A stretch of DNA of 19,070 nt from Patescibacteria group bacterium. Lineage in GTDB: Bacteria; Patescibacteriota; Microgenomatia; Levybacterales; UBA12049. The DNA is taken from contig JAMCZG010000058.1 of assembly GCA_023485715.1 (NCBI GenBank), positions 1 through 19,070 of the forward strand. The letters are read 5' to 3'. The translations under genes and the position numbers were made by a program. Under the pieces are notes generated by a model. That model was not told the DNA's origin. It was given only the letters and a program-made list of their open reading frames with translations, and did no database searches. The stretch's first letter is position 1, and each line of letters opens with the position of its first letter. Below, piece after piece: positions 1 to 6,906 of the stretch.

Positions 1-764
1 TCTAACCCGAACGTTTCAGAAATTAACAGAGCTGATTCGTAGGGAGAAACAAACTGGCTTCCAACAATATGAAAAATGCCGAAAATCCTATTTTTAATTA
101 AATAATCCAGGGCTATTACGAAATCATCGATAAAAGTCGGCGCGATTATATGATCTTCGACCATCGCGAGTTTTTCGCCCGACCGAAGCCTACTTAGTAT
201 TCCTCTTACAAAATCTTTTCTTTCAAATTTTGCCCTATAAGGATAGGCTGTTCTTAATATTATCCATTGACCATCTAGAGTTTTAACTATTTGTTCTCCT
301 TCGTATTTTGTCCTGCTGTACCAATTGATCGGATTAGGCTTATCTTTTTCTGAATAATCACCTTTCACCCCGTCAAAGACAAAATCTGTCGATACATAGA
401 TTAATTTTTTTTTAAAATATTTACACGCCTCAACGATATTTTTAGTACCTAAAACATTTACCGCCCACGCCGTTTTTTCTTTTATCCAAGCATCCTCCCT
501 AGTTTTAATATCGTTATATGTTAATATCTCGCTATCTTTTTGTTTATCTTTTTCGCAGGCATCAACATCTGTTTTTGCAGCCAAATGAATTACAAATTCT
601 GCTTCTGAGTCTTTAAATTTATTAAAAACGTCTTCTTTAACCGTAATATCGATCCCAGTATCGAGGCTTAAATTTTCAAAATTGTAATCTTTGTCCAATA
701 ATTCAATAATTCGGGTACCAATGAGACCAGACAAACCAGTTCCGATTATTTTAATTCCTGCCAT
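1..764 (-). CDS. rmlD: dTDP-4-dehydrorhamnose reductase (RmlD-type SDR), 3' end outside window
   Basis: An extended short-chain dehydrogenase, read from ATG at 764 and open to the left edge (254 residues visible; the family is usually about 280-300). The N-terminus has a Rossmann glycine motif (GTGLSGLIGT, residues 8-17). The block YVSTDFVFDG (123-132) is typical of RmlD, and the catalytic Tyr/Lys pair is Y149-x3-K153 in YSRTK. RmlD reduces dTDP-4-dehydro-L-rhamnose with NAD(P)H, the last step of dTDP-L-rhamnose synthesis in the cytoplasm. Its start overlaps the end of rmlB by 14 bp, and rmlA and an rmlC-like gene lie upstream in the same operon, which supports the call. Residues about 71-97 look like an insertion relative to ordinary RmlD, between the LAAKTDVDAC strand and AVNVLGTKN. 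A related sugar-nucleotide reductase is possible, but the operon makes RmlD the best reading. Confidence 0.85.
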   Translation of the reverse strand, partial: MAGIKIIGTGLSGLIGTRIIELLDKDYNFENLSLDTGIDITVKEDVFNKFKDSEAEFVIHLAAKTDVDACEKDKQKDSEILTYNDIKTREDAWIKEKTAWAVNVLGTKNIVEACKYFKKKLIYVSTDFVFDGVKGDYSEKDKPNPINWYSRTKYEGEQIVKTLDGQWIILRTAYPYRAKFERKDFVRGILSRLRSGEKLAMVEDHIIAPTFIDDFVIALDYLIKNRIFGIFHIVGSQFVSPYESALLISETFGL

Positions 765-1764
765 ATTGTTTTTCGTAATATCTTTGGTACTCCCCTGTCT
801 TAACCGCTTTCCACCAACTTTCATTTTCTGTATACCATTTGACTGTTTTTTCAAGCCATTCATCAAGACTATAAAGAGGTTGCCAACCCAATTCGTTTTT
901 TATCTTTGACCAGTCGACTGCATACCTTCGATCATGACCGGGTCGGTCTTTTACAAATTCTATATAGCTTTCATCTTTACCGAGAATTTTAATTATTTTT
1001 TTAGCGATCTCTAAATTATTTATATCTTCTGTTAAGCCTCCGACACAGTATGCTTCTCCTATTTTCCCTTTTTGCAAAACAGCTTCGATTGCGCGACAAT
1101 GGTCTTCCACATACAACCAGTCTCTAACATATAAGCCGTCACCATAAATCGGTATTTTTTTATTTTCCAAAATGTTAGTGATCGCAAGAGAAATTATTTT
1201 TTCCGGAAATTGGTAAGGCCCAAAATTATTTGAACAATTTGTGACAGTGATTGGTAGACCGTATGTACTAAAATAAGCTCTTACCAAGTAATCTGAACCC
1301 GCTTTACTTGCTGAATAAGGGCTTCTGGGATTGTAATTTGTTCGTTCATTAAACTTGTTCGAATTATTGAGTTCAAGGCTACCGAATACTTCATCTGTCG
1401 AAACATGATGAAATCGCTTTACATTATTTTTAACTGCCGAGTCCAATAATACCTGTGTACCGATAACATTGGTCATCACAAAAGTTGCCGGCTCTGCGAT
1501 CGACCTGTCGACGTGGCTTTCTGCTGCAAAATGGACAACAAAGTCTATTTCCTGCATGGCATTATTTACTGTCTTAGCGTCACAAATATCACCGCGGACA
1601 AAAGAGTAATTTTGATTTTTCTCTATTTCCTTTAAGTTTTCAAGATTTCCTGCATATGTCAGTTTATCTAGATTTACGATTTTATCGTCTGGATGATTTT
1701 TTATCCAATACAAAATAAAATTTGACCCGATAAAACCAGCTCCTCCCGTAACTAATAATTTCAT
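751..1764 (-). CDS. rmlB: dTDP-glucose 4,6-dehydratase
   Basis: Converts dTDP-D-glucose to dTDP-4-dehydro-6-deoxy-D-glucose, the second step of dTDP-rhamnose synthesis, using bound NAD+. The 337-residue length is normal. Visible motifs are the NAD-binding GGAGFIGS (7-14), the dehydratase triad T123-D124-E125 in VSTDEVFG, the SDR pair Y150-x3-K154 in YSASK, and the SNNFGPYQ(F)PEK segment that follows in RmlB enzymes. The start is the ATG at 1764, overlapping the upstream Nudix stop as ATGA; no clear Shine-Dalgarno precedes it, so translational coupling is likely. The 3' end overlaps rmlD by 14 bp. Identification is firm from motifs, length and neighbours. Confidence 0.96.
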   Translation of the reverse strand: MKLLVTGGAGFIGSNFILYWIKNHPDDKIVNLDKLTYAGNLENLKEIEKNQNYSFVRGDICDAKTVNNAMQEIDFVVHFAAESHVDRSIAEPATFVMTNVIGTQVLLDSAVKNNVKRFHHVSTDEVFGSLELNNSNKFNERTNYNPRSPYSASKAGSDYLVRAYFSTYGLPITVTNCSNNFGPYQFPEKIISLAITNILENKKIPIYGDGLYVRDWLYVEDHCRAIEAVLQKGKIGEAYCVGGLTEDINNLEIAKKIIKILGKDESYIEFVKDRPGHDRRYAVDWSKIKNELGWQPLYSLDEWLEKTVKWYTENESWWKAVKTGEYQRYYEKQYGRN

Positions 1765-2252
1765 ATTTTTTTATTAAATCCTAAAATAGGTAACTCAAAT
1801 GGTTTTTTAAGGTATTCAAAATATAATTCTATCATTTCCCGATGGTCAAAAGCGAAAGCGTCTTCTCCGGGAATATTTTCTAAATCAAACCATTTAATTT
1901 CTGTTACCTCGTCGTTAAGTTTTTTTTCTCCACTTATTACTTCTGCGATAAATACAAAACACACATTTTGCCTGTCCTCTTTTCGCCTATTCGGGTTATC
2001 ATTAATCATAAAAAGATGAAGTATTCTCCCGTCAAATCCGGTTTCTTCCTTAAATTCTCTTAAGGCTCCCTCCACTAAGTTTTCATCCCTGTTTAAATAT
2101 CCTCCTGGCACCGTATATTTATTTCCCCGTGTTAAGCGGGGCGCCCTTTTTACTAAAAGGATTTGGTTATTCTTATTCAATACGAGCATGTCAACCACAA
2201 CGTGTCGCAAAAAAACTGTTTTTTTACTATCTTCAAACATGCATTTGATCAT
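1761..2252 (-). CDS. Nudix hydrolase inside the rml operon
   Basis: A 163-residue Nudix protein. The Nudix box (G-x5-E-x7-R-E-x2-E-E-x-G) is intact at residues 51-73, running from GYLNRDE through REFKEETGF, so metal-dependent hydrolysis of a nucleoside diphosphate linked to another group is expected. The flanking strand DMLVLNKNNQILLVKRA is standard for the fold. The substrate cannot be read from the sequence. It lies between the rmlC-like gene (19 bp gap) and rmlB (4-bp ATGA overlap), so it is co-transcribed with dTDP-rhamnose genes. It could act on a sugar nucleotide or on dTTP/dTDP products, but that is only inference from position. A second in-frame ATG lies four codons into the gene (2240); neither start has a strong ribosome binding site. 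Confidence 0.88.
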   Translation of the reverse strand: MIKCMFEDSKKTVFLRHVVVDMLVLNKNNQILLVKRAPRLTRGNKYTVPGGYLNRDENLVEGALREFKEETGFDGRILHLFMINDNPNRRKEDRQNVCFVFIAEVISGEKKLNDEVTEIKWFDLENIPGEDAFAFDHREMIELYFEYLKKPFELPILGFNKKI

Positions 2253-2271
2253 AAGATAAAGAGGAGAAAAA

Positions 2272-2694
2272 TTATTTAGTAATACCGCGCTCTAATTCTT
2301 CTTCTGTGTATTCTACTTGCTCGTCTTTTAAGTTTGGATCATACGGCGGATCTGGAAAATTGATCAACCACACATCTTCGTTTCCTATATTTAACAGCCC
2401 GGTTGCAATATTGTCGGGGATAAAAAGACGCTGGGGCTTTTCTCCGCTCAACACGTATTCTTCTCTTTGTTTGTTTTTATAAAGAATAATTTTTACCGTT
2501 CCCTTAACACAAAAGTATCTTGCTTTTCTCACCCTGTGAAGATGATAGCCTTTAAACATCCCGGGTTTTATCATAGTCATATAGGCAAGAGTTTTTTCTC
2601 CGTCTTTATATAATTCGATAAGCCATCCATTTTCCTTGCCTTCAAGATTATTTGTTGTAACTTTTTTCGCTTCTTCTAGTGTTGCTATACTCAT
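2272..2694 (-). CDS. RmlC-like cupin sugar-nucleotide epimerase/isomerase
   Basis: A 140-residue single-domain cupin. The first cupin motif contains GYHLH (H51, H53) followed by V-KG-VKI-L (63-71), and the second contains LFIPDNIATGLLNI (90-103) in the position of the RmlC/FdtA active-site strand. The tail PPYDPNLKDEQVEYT resembles the C-terminal segment of RmlC-type proteins. Because rmlA, rmlB and rmlD surround it, the expected job is 3,5-epimerization of dTDP-4-dehydro-6-deoxyglucose. It is clearly shorter than classical RmlC (about 180 residues), and a FdtA/WxcM-like ketoisomerase cannot be excluded. The start has a good Shine-Dalgarno (AAGGAGA, 6 bases before ATG). It overlaps the rmlA stop by 4 bp (ATGA). 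Confidence 0.8.
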   Translation of the reverse strand: MSIATLEEAKKVTTNNLEGKENGWLIELYKDGEKTLAYMTMIKPGMFKGYHLHRVRKARYFCVKGTVKIILYKNKQREEYVLSGEKPQRLFIPDNIATGLLNIGNEDVWLINFPDPPYDPNLKDEQVEYTEEELERGITK

Positions 2695-3431
2695 TGCAGT
2701 TCTCCTTGTTTAACCTTTTCCGCAACCAAATTATTTGCTCTTAATAATTCATCGAAGGATGTTCCGGCGTCGATCCACCAATCTAAGATACGACATTCCA
2801 ATGTACCCTCCTTGAGATAATGATTGTTTAAATCAGTTACTTCAAGTTCTCCTCTATTTGAGGGTTTTAATTTTTGGATAAAAGAAAATACCCTTGCGTC
2901 ATACATATATACTCCTGTCTGTGCAATATTCGATTTTGGATTTTCCGGCTTTTCTTCGATCGACAAAACTTTATTTTCAGAATCTAATTCCACTACACCG
3001 TATTGTCCCGAATCGGTCGGCATTTCGATTCCAAAAACGATCGCGCCTTTTTCTTTTTTATCAAATTCTTCAACAATATTTTTTAGATTAAAATTAAAAA
3101 TTCCGTCTCCTAATAAAACTAAAATTTTTCCATTTTCTGCGAATTCTTCTGCCAAAGAGATCGCATCAGAAATTCCACCTTTTGGATTTTTTTGAACCGC
3201 ATAATACAATTTAAGTCCGAAGTCTTCACCCGATTTTAGTAAGCTCGCAAAATGACCGGAGTGATCAGGAGAGCTCGTGAGCAAAACTTCTTTTATTCCT
3301 GCTTTAGCCATCGCCTCTAAGGGATAAAAAATCATCGGCTTATTATATATAGGAAGCAAATGTTTGTTCGTAACCCATGTTAAAGGCCTTAATCTTGTCG
3401 CTAATCCTCCTGCTAGAATTACTCCTTTCAT
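2691..3431 (-). CDS. rmlA: glucose-1-phosphate thymidylyltransferase, short form
   Basis: Makes dTDP-glucose from glucose-1-phosphate and dTTP, the entry step of dTDP-rhamnose synthesis. The nucleotidyltransferase signature GGLATRLRPLT is at residues 8-18, followed by K23-HLLP-YNKPMI, the metal-site LLGDG (106-110), and the C-terminal TGVYMYD and DWWIDAGTS blocks. I start it at the ATG at 3431 (246 residues), because the signature then begins at residue 4 and an AAAAGGA Shine-Dalgarno sits just upstream. The frame is open 39 codons further upstream, but that part has no family similarity and runs through the neighbouring gene. At 246 residues it is shorter than Escherichia-type RmlA (about 290), so the C-terminal extension is missing. 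It overlaps the upstream membrane gene by 4 bp (ATGA). Confidence 0.93.
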   Translation of the reverse strand: MKGVILAGGLATRLRPLTWVTNKHLLPIYNKPMIFYPLEAMAKAGIKEVLLTSSPDHSGHFASLLKSGEDFGLKLYYAVQKNPKGGISDAISLAEEFAENGKILVLLGDGIFNFNLKNIVEEFDKKEKGAIVFGIEMPTDSGQYGVVELDSENKVLSIEEKPENPKSNIAQTGVYMYDARVFSFIQKLKPSNRGELEVTDLNNHYLKEGTLECRILDWWIDAGTSFDELLRANNLVAEKVKQGELQ

Positions 3432-3694
3432 ATATATCCTTTTAAAATAAATAATGTTATAGCAAGCCCCAGACTTCCAATAAGAATATATTCTATCACA
3501 ATTTTTGAATTTAAGTCGTGATGCAATCTGTGATGCAATATACCCCATACAACATAGAAAATAGTCGTAAGAACGATCACCGTTAGTTGAAGCTTCTTAT
3601 CATAGGACACTTGAATTACTGTAAAAATACCTAAAATCAACAACAGCAAAATGGAAAGATAATAACCTAAATGCCGTTTTATATTATTTTTCAT
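3428..3694 (-). CDS. small three-helix membrane protein, unknown function
   Basis: An 88-residue protein that I do not recognise as a named family. It has three likely membrane segments, at about residues 10-29, 35-53 and 66-85, joined by short polar loops. The second loop is histidine-rich (HHRLHHD, 54-60), which could be a metal-binding patch, but this is speculation. It is coupled on both sides: its ATG overlaps the stop of the CAP gene by one base (TAATG), and its stop overlaps the rmlA start (ATGA). The overlaps, hydrophobic pattern and lack of frame disruption support a real gene. Its position suggests an envelope role together with the CAP protein. Confidence 0.75.
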   Translation of the reverse strand: MKNNIKRHLGYYLSILLLLILGIFTVIQVSYDKKLQLTVIVLTTIFYVVWGILHHRLHHDLNSKIVIEYILIGSLGLAITLFILKGYI

Positions 3695-4581
3695 TAAAGC
3701 GTTAATCCTCGTGTCAGAAATACAGTAAGAATAAGGATAAATATAAAAAACAAAACATGATCTAGATTATGGCCGACCACTCGCGCGACTTTCCTTCTTT
3801 CAATAATAATCATATCTAAAATAAGAACTAAAATAAATAAAATTATTATAAAAATAGACAATTTGGACGACAGCGAAGAACTATCTATCGACGGAAAGTT
3901 TTTTACACCTGCAAAAAGGATCGAAGCTTGATTATCTTTTACTATTTTTGGTTTTTCTGTCAAAAGAGACGAATTTGTCGCCGAATTACTGACACGCGAA
4001 ACGGCCCGACTCGAAGGATATTTTTCCGATCCGAACATCTCAACGACTAAAACCGTATCTTCTCCCAATAGACTGCCCTTAACTACAGCAAACCCAACAT
4101 CTTGATAATTTTTAGAGAGCATATTTTCACGATGTTTCGCGCTTCCCATCCAACCATCGACTACCTCGTCGGATGTACTAAATCCTCTGGCTAAATTTTC
4201 CCCCGCGTAAAGGTAGTCATAACTTTCTTTTTTTATAAAAACCCACGGAGTGGTGCCGTCGGGCGCATTATGAGCCCAGTAATTCTTCGAAAACATGTCA
4301 ACCGCCTTTAGGCTCGCTGCTTCGGAAAGTTTTTCGTTTAGTTCCAGAGGTTTAAGCCCGAGCTCTTGCCGTCTTTGATTTGTAATCAATAGAAGTTCCT
4401 GAGTAGTGATATTAGTCGAAACTCCGAGTATCTGAGAAAAATTTTGCTTTAAAGAAGTCGTTAAAAACTGTCCCAGAAATAAAAAAAGGATTAATACGAT
4501 AATTACTTTGTGATGGAGTATTTTAGAGCGATGATTATTTGATTCGCGCGGAATAAAAAGATGACGGAAAAAATCCTTCAT
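3694..4581 (-). CDS. membrane-anchored CAP (SCP/PR-1-like) domain protein
   Basis: A 295-residue protein starting at the ATG at 4581. A membrane anchor lies at about 25-43. A CAP domain follows at about 60-185, with hallmarks YWAHNAP (H104), AGENLA (E128), GWMGSAKHRENML (H150) and a VEMFG end. A polar Ser-rich stretch leads to two more membrane segments (about 241-260 and 275-291). CAP domains are widespread extracytoplasmic domains; the biochemical role in bacteria is mostly unsettled. The domain should face outward. The frame extends 12 codons further upstream and would overlap the tsaC-tsaB gene. I prefer 4581 because a TATACT hexamer lies exactly 6 bases before it, matching the promoter-start geometry seen at seven other genes here. 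Confidence 0.88.
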   Translation of the reverse strand: MKDFFRHLFIPRESNNHRSKILHHKVIIVLILFLFLGQFLTTSLKQNFSQILGVSTNITTQELLLITNQRRQELGLKPLELNEKLSEAASLKAVDMFSKNYWAHNAPDGTTPWVFIKKESYDYLYAGENLARGFSTSDEVVDGWMGSAKHRENMLSKNYQDVGFAVVKGSLLGEDTVLVVEMFGSEKYPSSRAVSRVSNSATNSSLLTEKPKIVKDNQASILFAGVKNFPSIDSSSLSSKLSIFIIILFILVLILDMIIIERRKVARVVGHNLDHVLFFIFILILTVFLTRGLTL

Positions 4582-4587
4582 ACAAAC

Positions 4588-4608
4588 AGTATATATATTA
4601 TATATACT
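4588..4608 (-). promoter_or_regulatory. 21-bp AT palindrome with -10 element of the CAP gene
   Basis: A perfect inverted repeat, AGTATATATA and TATATATACT around a single central T at 4598. It overlaps the stop codon of the tsaC-tsaB gene. Its left end, read on the minus strand, gives TATACT (4593-4588) followed by six bases and the CAP ATG. A TTGCGC hexamer 18 bases upstream (4617-4612) is a weak -35 candidate. The arrangement fits an internal promoter for the CAP, small membrane and rml genes. The palindrome could be an operator or simply AT-rich symmetry. Confidence 0.5.
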
Positions 4609-5524
4609 TTGGCGCAACGTACTTTTTCGCTCTTTGACTATTTACCGGAATCTTTAATACAAACGAAAGCACATTAGCGACCGATATACCGACCCTAATC
4701 CCAGTAAATGACCCTGGCCCCTGATTTACTTCGATCTTTTTTATATTCTTAATATTTAATTTATGTTTTTTTAATATCTTGTCGATCATCGGCAACACAA
4801 CCTGCGCTTTTCTGAAATCGATTACCTGATGATCGACATATTCTTTTCCGTCGATTTTTAACCCAACTCTAATCTCTTTATTATCCGCAGTGTCGATCAA
4901 CAATATTGCCTTATTCTTTGAATTATTGAAGGTTGGAGATTGGAAATTGGAAATTTGTATTGCTCCCTCACGTAATATTTTCCATGGGGTTTTAGTGCAA
5001 TCTATAATGGTCGACGCTTTATTCGCTAAAGACTGTCCGGGCAAGACATAATCTACCATTTTTATTAATTTAGGATTTAGATCTTTAAATTCATACGGGG
5101 TATTTTCTCCGCTAAAATTTGCTGATGATCCTAAAATCGGCACGCCTAACCCTTTGATTAAGGAAATCGGCACAGGATGGTTTGGCATACGAACGCCCAA
5201 TGTCTCTCCGCCTGCCCGAACAAGATTCAAAACTTTACTAACTTTACATTTTAAAACAATTGTTAAGGCACCTGGCCAATAAGGCCTTATTAATTTATCG
5301 ACGACTTCTTCTGGAACCGGCATTAAATATTTCTTAGCCATTTCCATAGAATCGACTAAAACCGGAACAGGCTTGGTTTCTTGCCTTTTCCGGATTTTAA
5401 ACAATTTTTCTACAGCGCTTTTATTATTAATACAACACCCGATTCCAAACGCCGTGTCTGTTGGGAAAATAACAACACCTCCTCTTTTTAAAACATCTAT
5501 CGCTTTGTTTATTTTTTCATCCAT
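4598..5524 (-). CDS. TsaC (YrdC/Sua5-type) fused to an N-terminal TsaB-like half
   Basis: A two-part protein for the tRNA N6-threonylcarbamoyladenosine (t6A37) pathway. Residues 1-190 form a TsaC/YrdC domain (FPTDTAFGIG 20-29, KRQETKP 46-52, LGVRMPNHPVP 109-119, GSSANFSG 132-139, ILREGAI 183-189), which makes threonylcarbamoyl-AMP from Thr, bicarbonate and ATP. Residues about 204-298 match only the N-terminal actin-like lobe of TsaB (ILLIDTADN 207-215; NQGPGSFTGIRVGI 267-280), the non-catalytic partner of TsaD. Full TsaB is about 230 residues; the second lobe is absent. The linker 191-199 is encoded by a heptanucleotide repeat. The frame is continuous through the junction. tsaE lies 3 bp upstream. 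TsaD is not in the window. Confidence 0.87.
   Translation of the reverse strand: MDEKINKAIDVLKRGGVVIFPTDTAFGIGCCINNKSAVEKLFKIRKRQETKPVPVLVDSMEMAKKYLMPVPEEVVDKLIRPYWPGALTIVLKCKVSKVLNLVRAGGETLGVRMPNHPVPISLIKGLGVPILGSSANFSGENTPYEFKDLNPKLIKMVDYVLPGQSLANKASTIIDCTKTPWKILREGAIQISNFQSPTFNNSKNKAILLIDTADNKEIRVGLKIDGKEYVDHQVIDFRKAQVVLPMIDKILKKHKLNIKNIKKIEVNQGPGSFTGIRVGISVANVLSFVLKIPVNSQRAKKYVAPKYI
4926..4953 (-). repeat. four degenerate copies of heptamer TTTCCAA at the tsaC/tsaB junction
   Basis: On the minus strand the four consecutive 7-mers are TTTCCAA, TTTCCAA, TCTCCAA and CCTTCAA. They encode the interdomain linker of the fusion protein. Because 7 is not a multiple of 3, adding or losing one copy would shift the frame and separate the two domains. 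Confidence 0.75.
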
Positions 5525-5527
5525 AAT

Positions 5528-5962
5528 TTAATCGATCCTCTCGATCGTTATTTGTCTTTCGTTTTCGGAACTTTCCTTAAAATATATATCGATTCTTTTT
5601 TTTGGTAAAATATTTTTAATCTTTTCTGCCCATTCGATAGCAATAATATTTGAGGGATTATTTATTAGTTCTTCTATACCTAATCCATCAATCTCCTTTT
5701 CGCCGTCAATTCGATATAAGTCGATGTGATAAAATTTTGATATTCTAGATTTCAGATCATAAGTTCTTATTAATATAAATGTCGGCGATATAATATTGTT
5801 CTTAATACCTAATCCCTTTGCCAAACCCTGAATAAATGTTGTTTTTCCACTCCCCAAATTTCCGTAGAAAGCTAATACCTTCCCACCGATAATCTCAGGC
5901 GCTAACTTTTTCCCTAAATTTTGTGTTTCTTTAAAGCTTTTCGTCAGAAAAATTTTCTTCAT
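5528..5962 (-). CDS. tsaE: tRNA t6A synthesis ATPase TsaE
   Basis: A 144-residue P-loop ATPase that, with TsaB and TsaD, drives multiple turnovers of t6A formation on ANN-decoding tRNAs. The Walker A motif is GNLGSGKT (34-41). The TsaE-specific blocks ISPTFILIRTY (58-68), HIDLYRI (79-85, with the Walker B-like D81) and AIEWAEKI (108-115) are all present, and the length is normal. It starts at the ATG at 5962, overlapping the stop of the lamin-tail gene (ATGA), and ends 3 bp before tsaC-tsaB. It therefore sits next to its pathway partners and downstream of the division genes. Confidence 0.95.
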   Translation of the reverse strand: MKKIFLTKSFKETQNLGKKLAPEIIGGKVLAFYGNLGSGKTTFIQGLAKGLGIKNNIISPTFILIRTYDLKSRISKFYHIDLYRIDGEKEIDGLGIEELINNPSNIIAIEWAEKIKNILPKKRIDIYFKESSENERQITIERID

Positions 5963-6906
5963 ATTTTATCGTTATTTTTAACTTTTTTTAAAGCTCGGTA
6001 GCTTCGAAAAATAAGTATACTACATGCGATCAGAAAAGCAACGCCAAAAAAGATAAATATCTTCGATAGGTTATTTTTAAAACTTCCCAGTGTTTTTACG
6101 ACTTCCGTTGGAGATATTTTGCTTATGGACGGTTTTATTTCTGCAGCAGAACTTCCGAAAACTTGATCTCCCAAAATCGATGAATGACTTGATTCATCCA
6201 GATCAACGTTTTTATTATTCTTCGAATAAGTCTTAGACAACGAAATGTTAGTGCTTTGATTTTCGTTAACTTCTGTTTCTGATTGTTTACTTGCCAACGT
6301 AACTTGGGTTTTTTTAATCGCTGATTCAGTTTTAGTTGTCGGAGTAGGCTTTGTTGTAGCTGTAGGCTTTGGCGTAGAAGTTGGTTTTTGAGTAGGCGTT
6401 GGTTTAGAAGTCGGAGTTGGAGAAGAAGTAGGCGTAACTATTAAAACCGCATTTGAGGTATTATTAGATGTCTCTTTAGTTGGACTATCAAAAATTACCC
6501 AGTTATTTTCTCCGTCTTTTTCTCTCCCATACGATTTGTTAGTCCCAGGCCCTGTTCCGTATGAATAACTGTCTTCTATTGCCGAGCCATTTATTAGATT
6601 AATCGTGTCAGCACTCGCCCTGTTTAAATTAAAATGGCCGCTTCCAAAAACTTTAAATTCTTTTGCCCCGATAATCGCGTTTGGTGGCACTGTAAATTTT
6701 TCTGTTCCGCCACTGTCGTCGATAAACCATCCACTTATATCAATAGAGCCGTCACTTTTATTATAGAGCTCCACCCACTGATCTGCGTCTGGATCAACTA
6801 GAAATTCATTTATTACAATTGTTGTCTCTGCGAAGATCTGGTTTTTAACAAAAAAAGGGGACACTAAGAAGATCAAGAAAAAAATCCATATTTTTTTCCA
6901 TTTCAT
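5959..6906 (-). CDS. surface protein with lamin-tail (LTD) domain, Pro/Thr stalk and C-terminal anchor
   Basis: A 315-residue secreted protein. It has a signal peptide (1-26, KK then hydrophobic, IFA/ET cleavage likely). An immunoglobulin-like lamin tail domain follows at about 28-145 (VINEFLVDPDADQWVELYN, IDISGWFIDD, then NLINGSAIEDSYSYG). A Pro/Thr-rich stalk lies at about 158-193, then a Ser/Asn-rich stretch, one membrane helix (about 283-300) and a basic tail. LTD domains in bacteria occur in envelope proteins and extracellular nucleases; no nuclease motif is seen here. The protein is thus probably anchored in the membrane and reaches outward. It overlaps the M23 gene and tsaE by 4 bp each, so it is expressed with them. 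Role unknown; a link to FtsEX-dependent wall processing is inference. Confidence 0.87.
   Translation of the reverse strand: MKWKKIWIFFLIFLVSPFFVKNQIFAETTIVINEFLVDPDADQWVELYNKSDGSIDISGWFIDDSGGTEKFTVPPNAIIGAKEFKVFGSGHFNLNRASADTINLINGSAIEDSYSYGTGPGTNKSYGREKDGENNWVIFDSPTKETSNNTSNAVLIVTPTSSPTPTSKPTPTQKPTSTPKPTATTKPTPTTKTESAIKKTQVTLASKQSETEVNENQSTNISLSKTYSKNNKNVDLDESSHSSILGDQVFGSSAAEIKPSISKISPTEVVKTLGSFKNNLSKIFIFFGVAFLIACSILIFRSYRALKKVKNNDKI

Noticed and set aside
691..909. Plus-strand open frame across the rmlD/rmlB junction, and similar antisense frames in prfB, tkt, ftsE and RND
   Set aside because: They mirror conserved minus-strand coding sequence, have no start signals and show low-complexity or unlikely protein composition.
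2691..3548. Longer RmlA with 39 extra N-terminal residues
   Set aside because: The extension overlaps the small membrane gene, has no RmlA similarity, and a good ribosome binding site precedes the internal ATG at 3431.
4926..4953. CRISPR-like repeat
   Set aside because: The units are 7 bp tandem copies without spacers and lie inside a coding frame.
6310..6435. Slippage-prone DNA repeat behind the Pro/Thr stalk of the LTD protein
   Set aside because: The Pro and Thr codons vary strongly from unit to unit, so the repeat exists at protein level; the DNA is not a clean tandem repeat.
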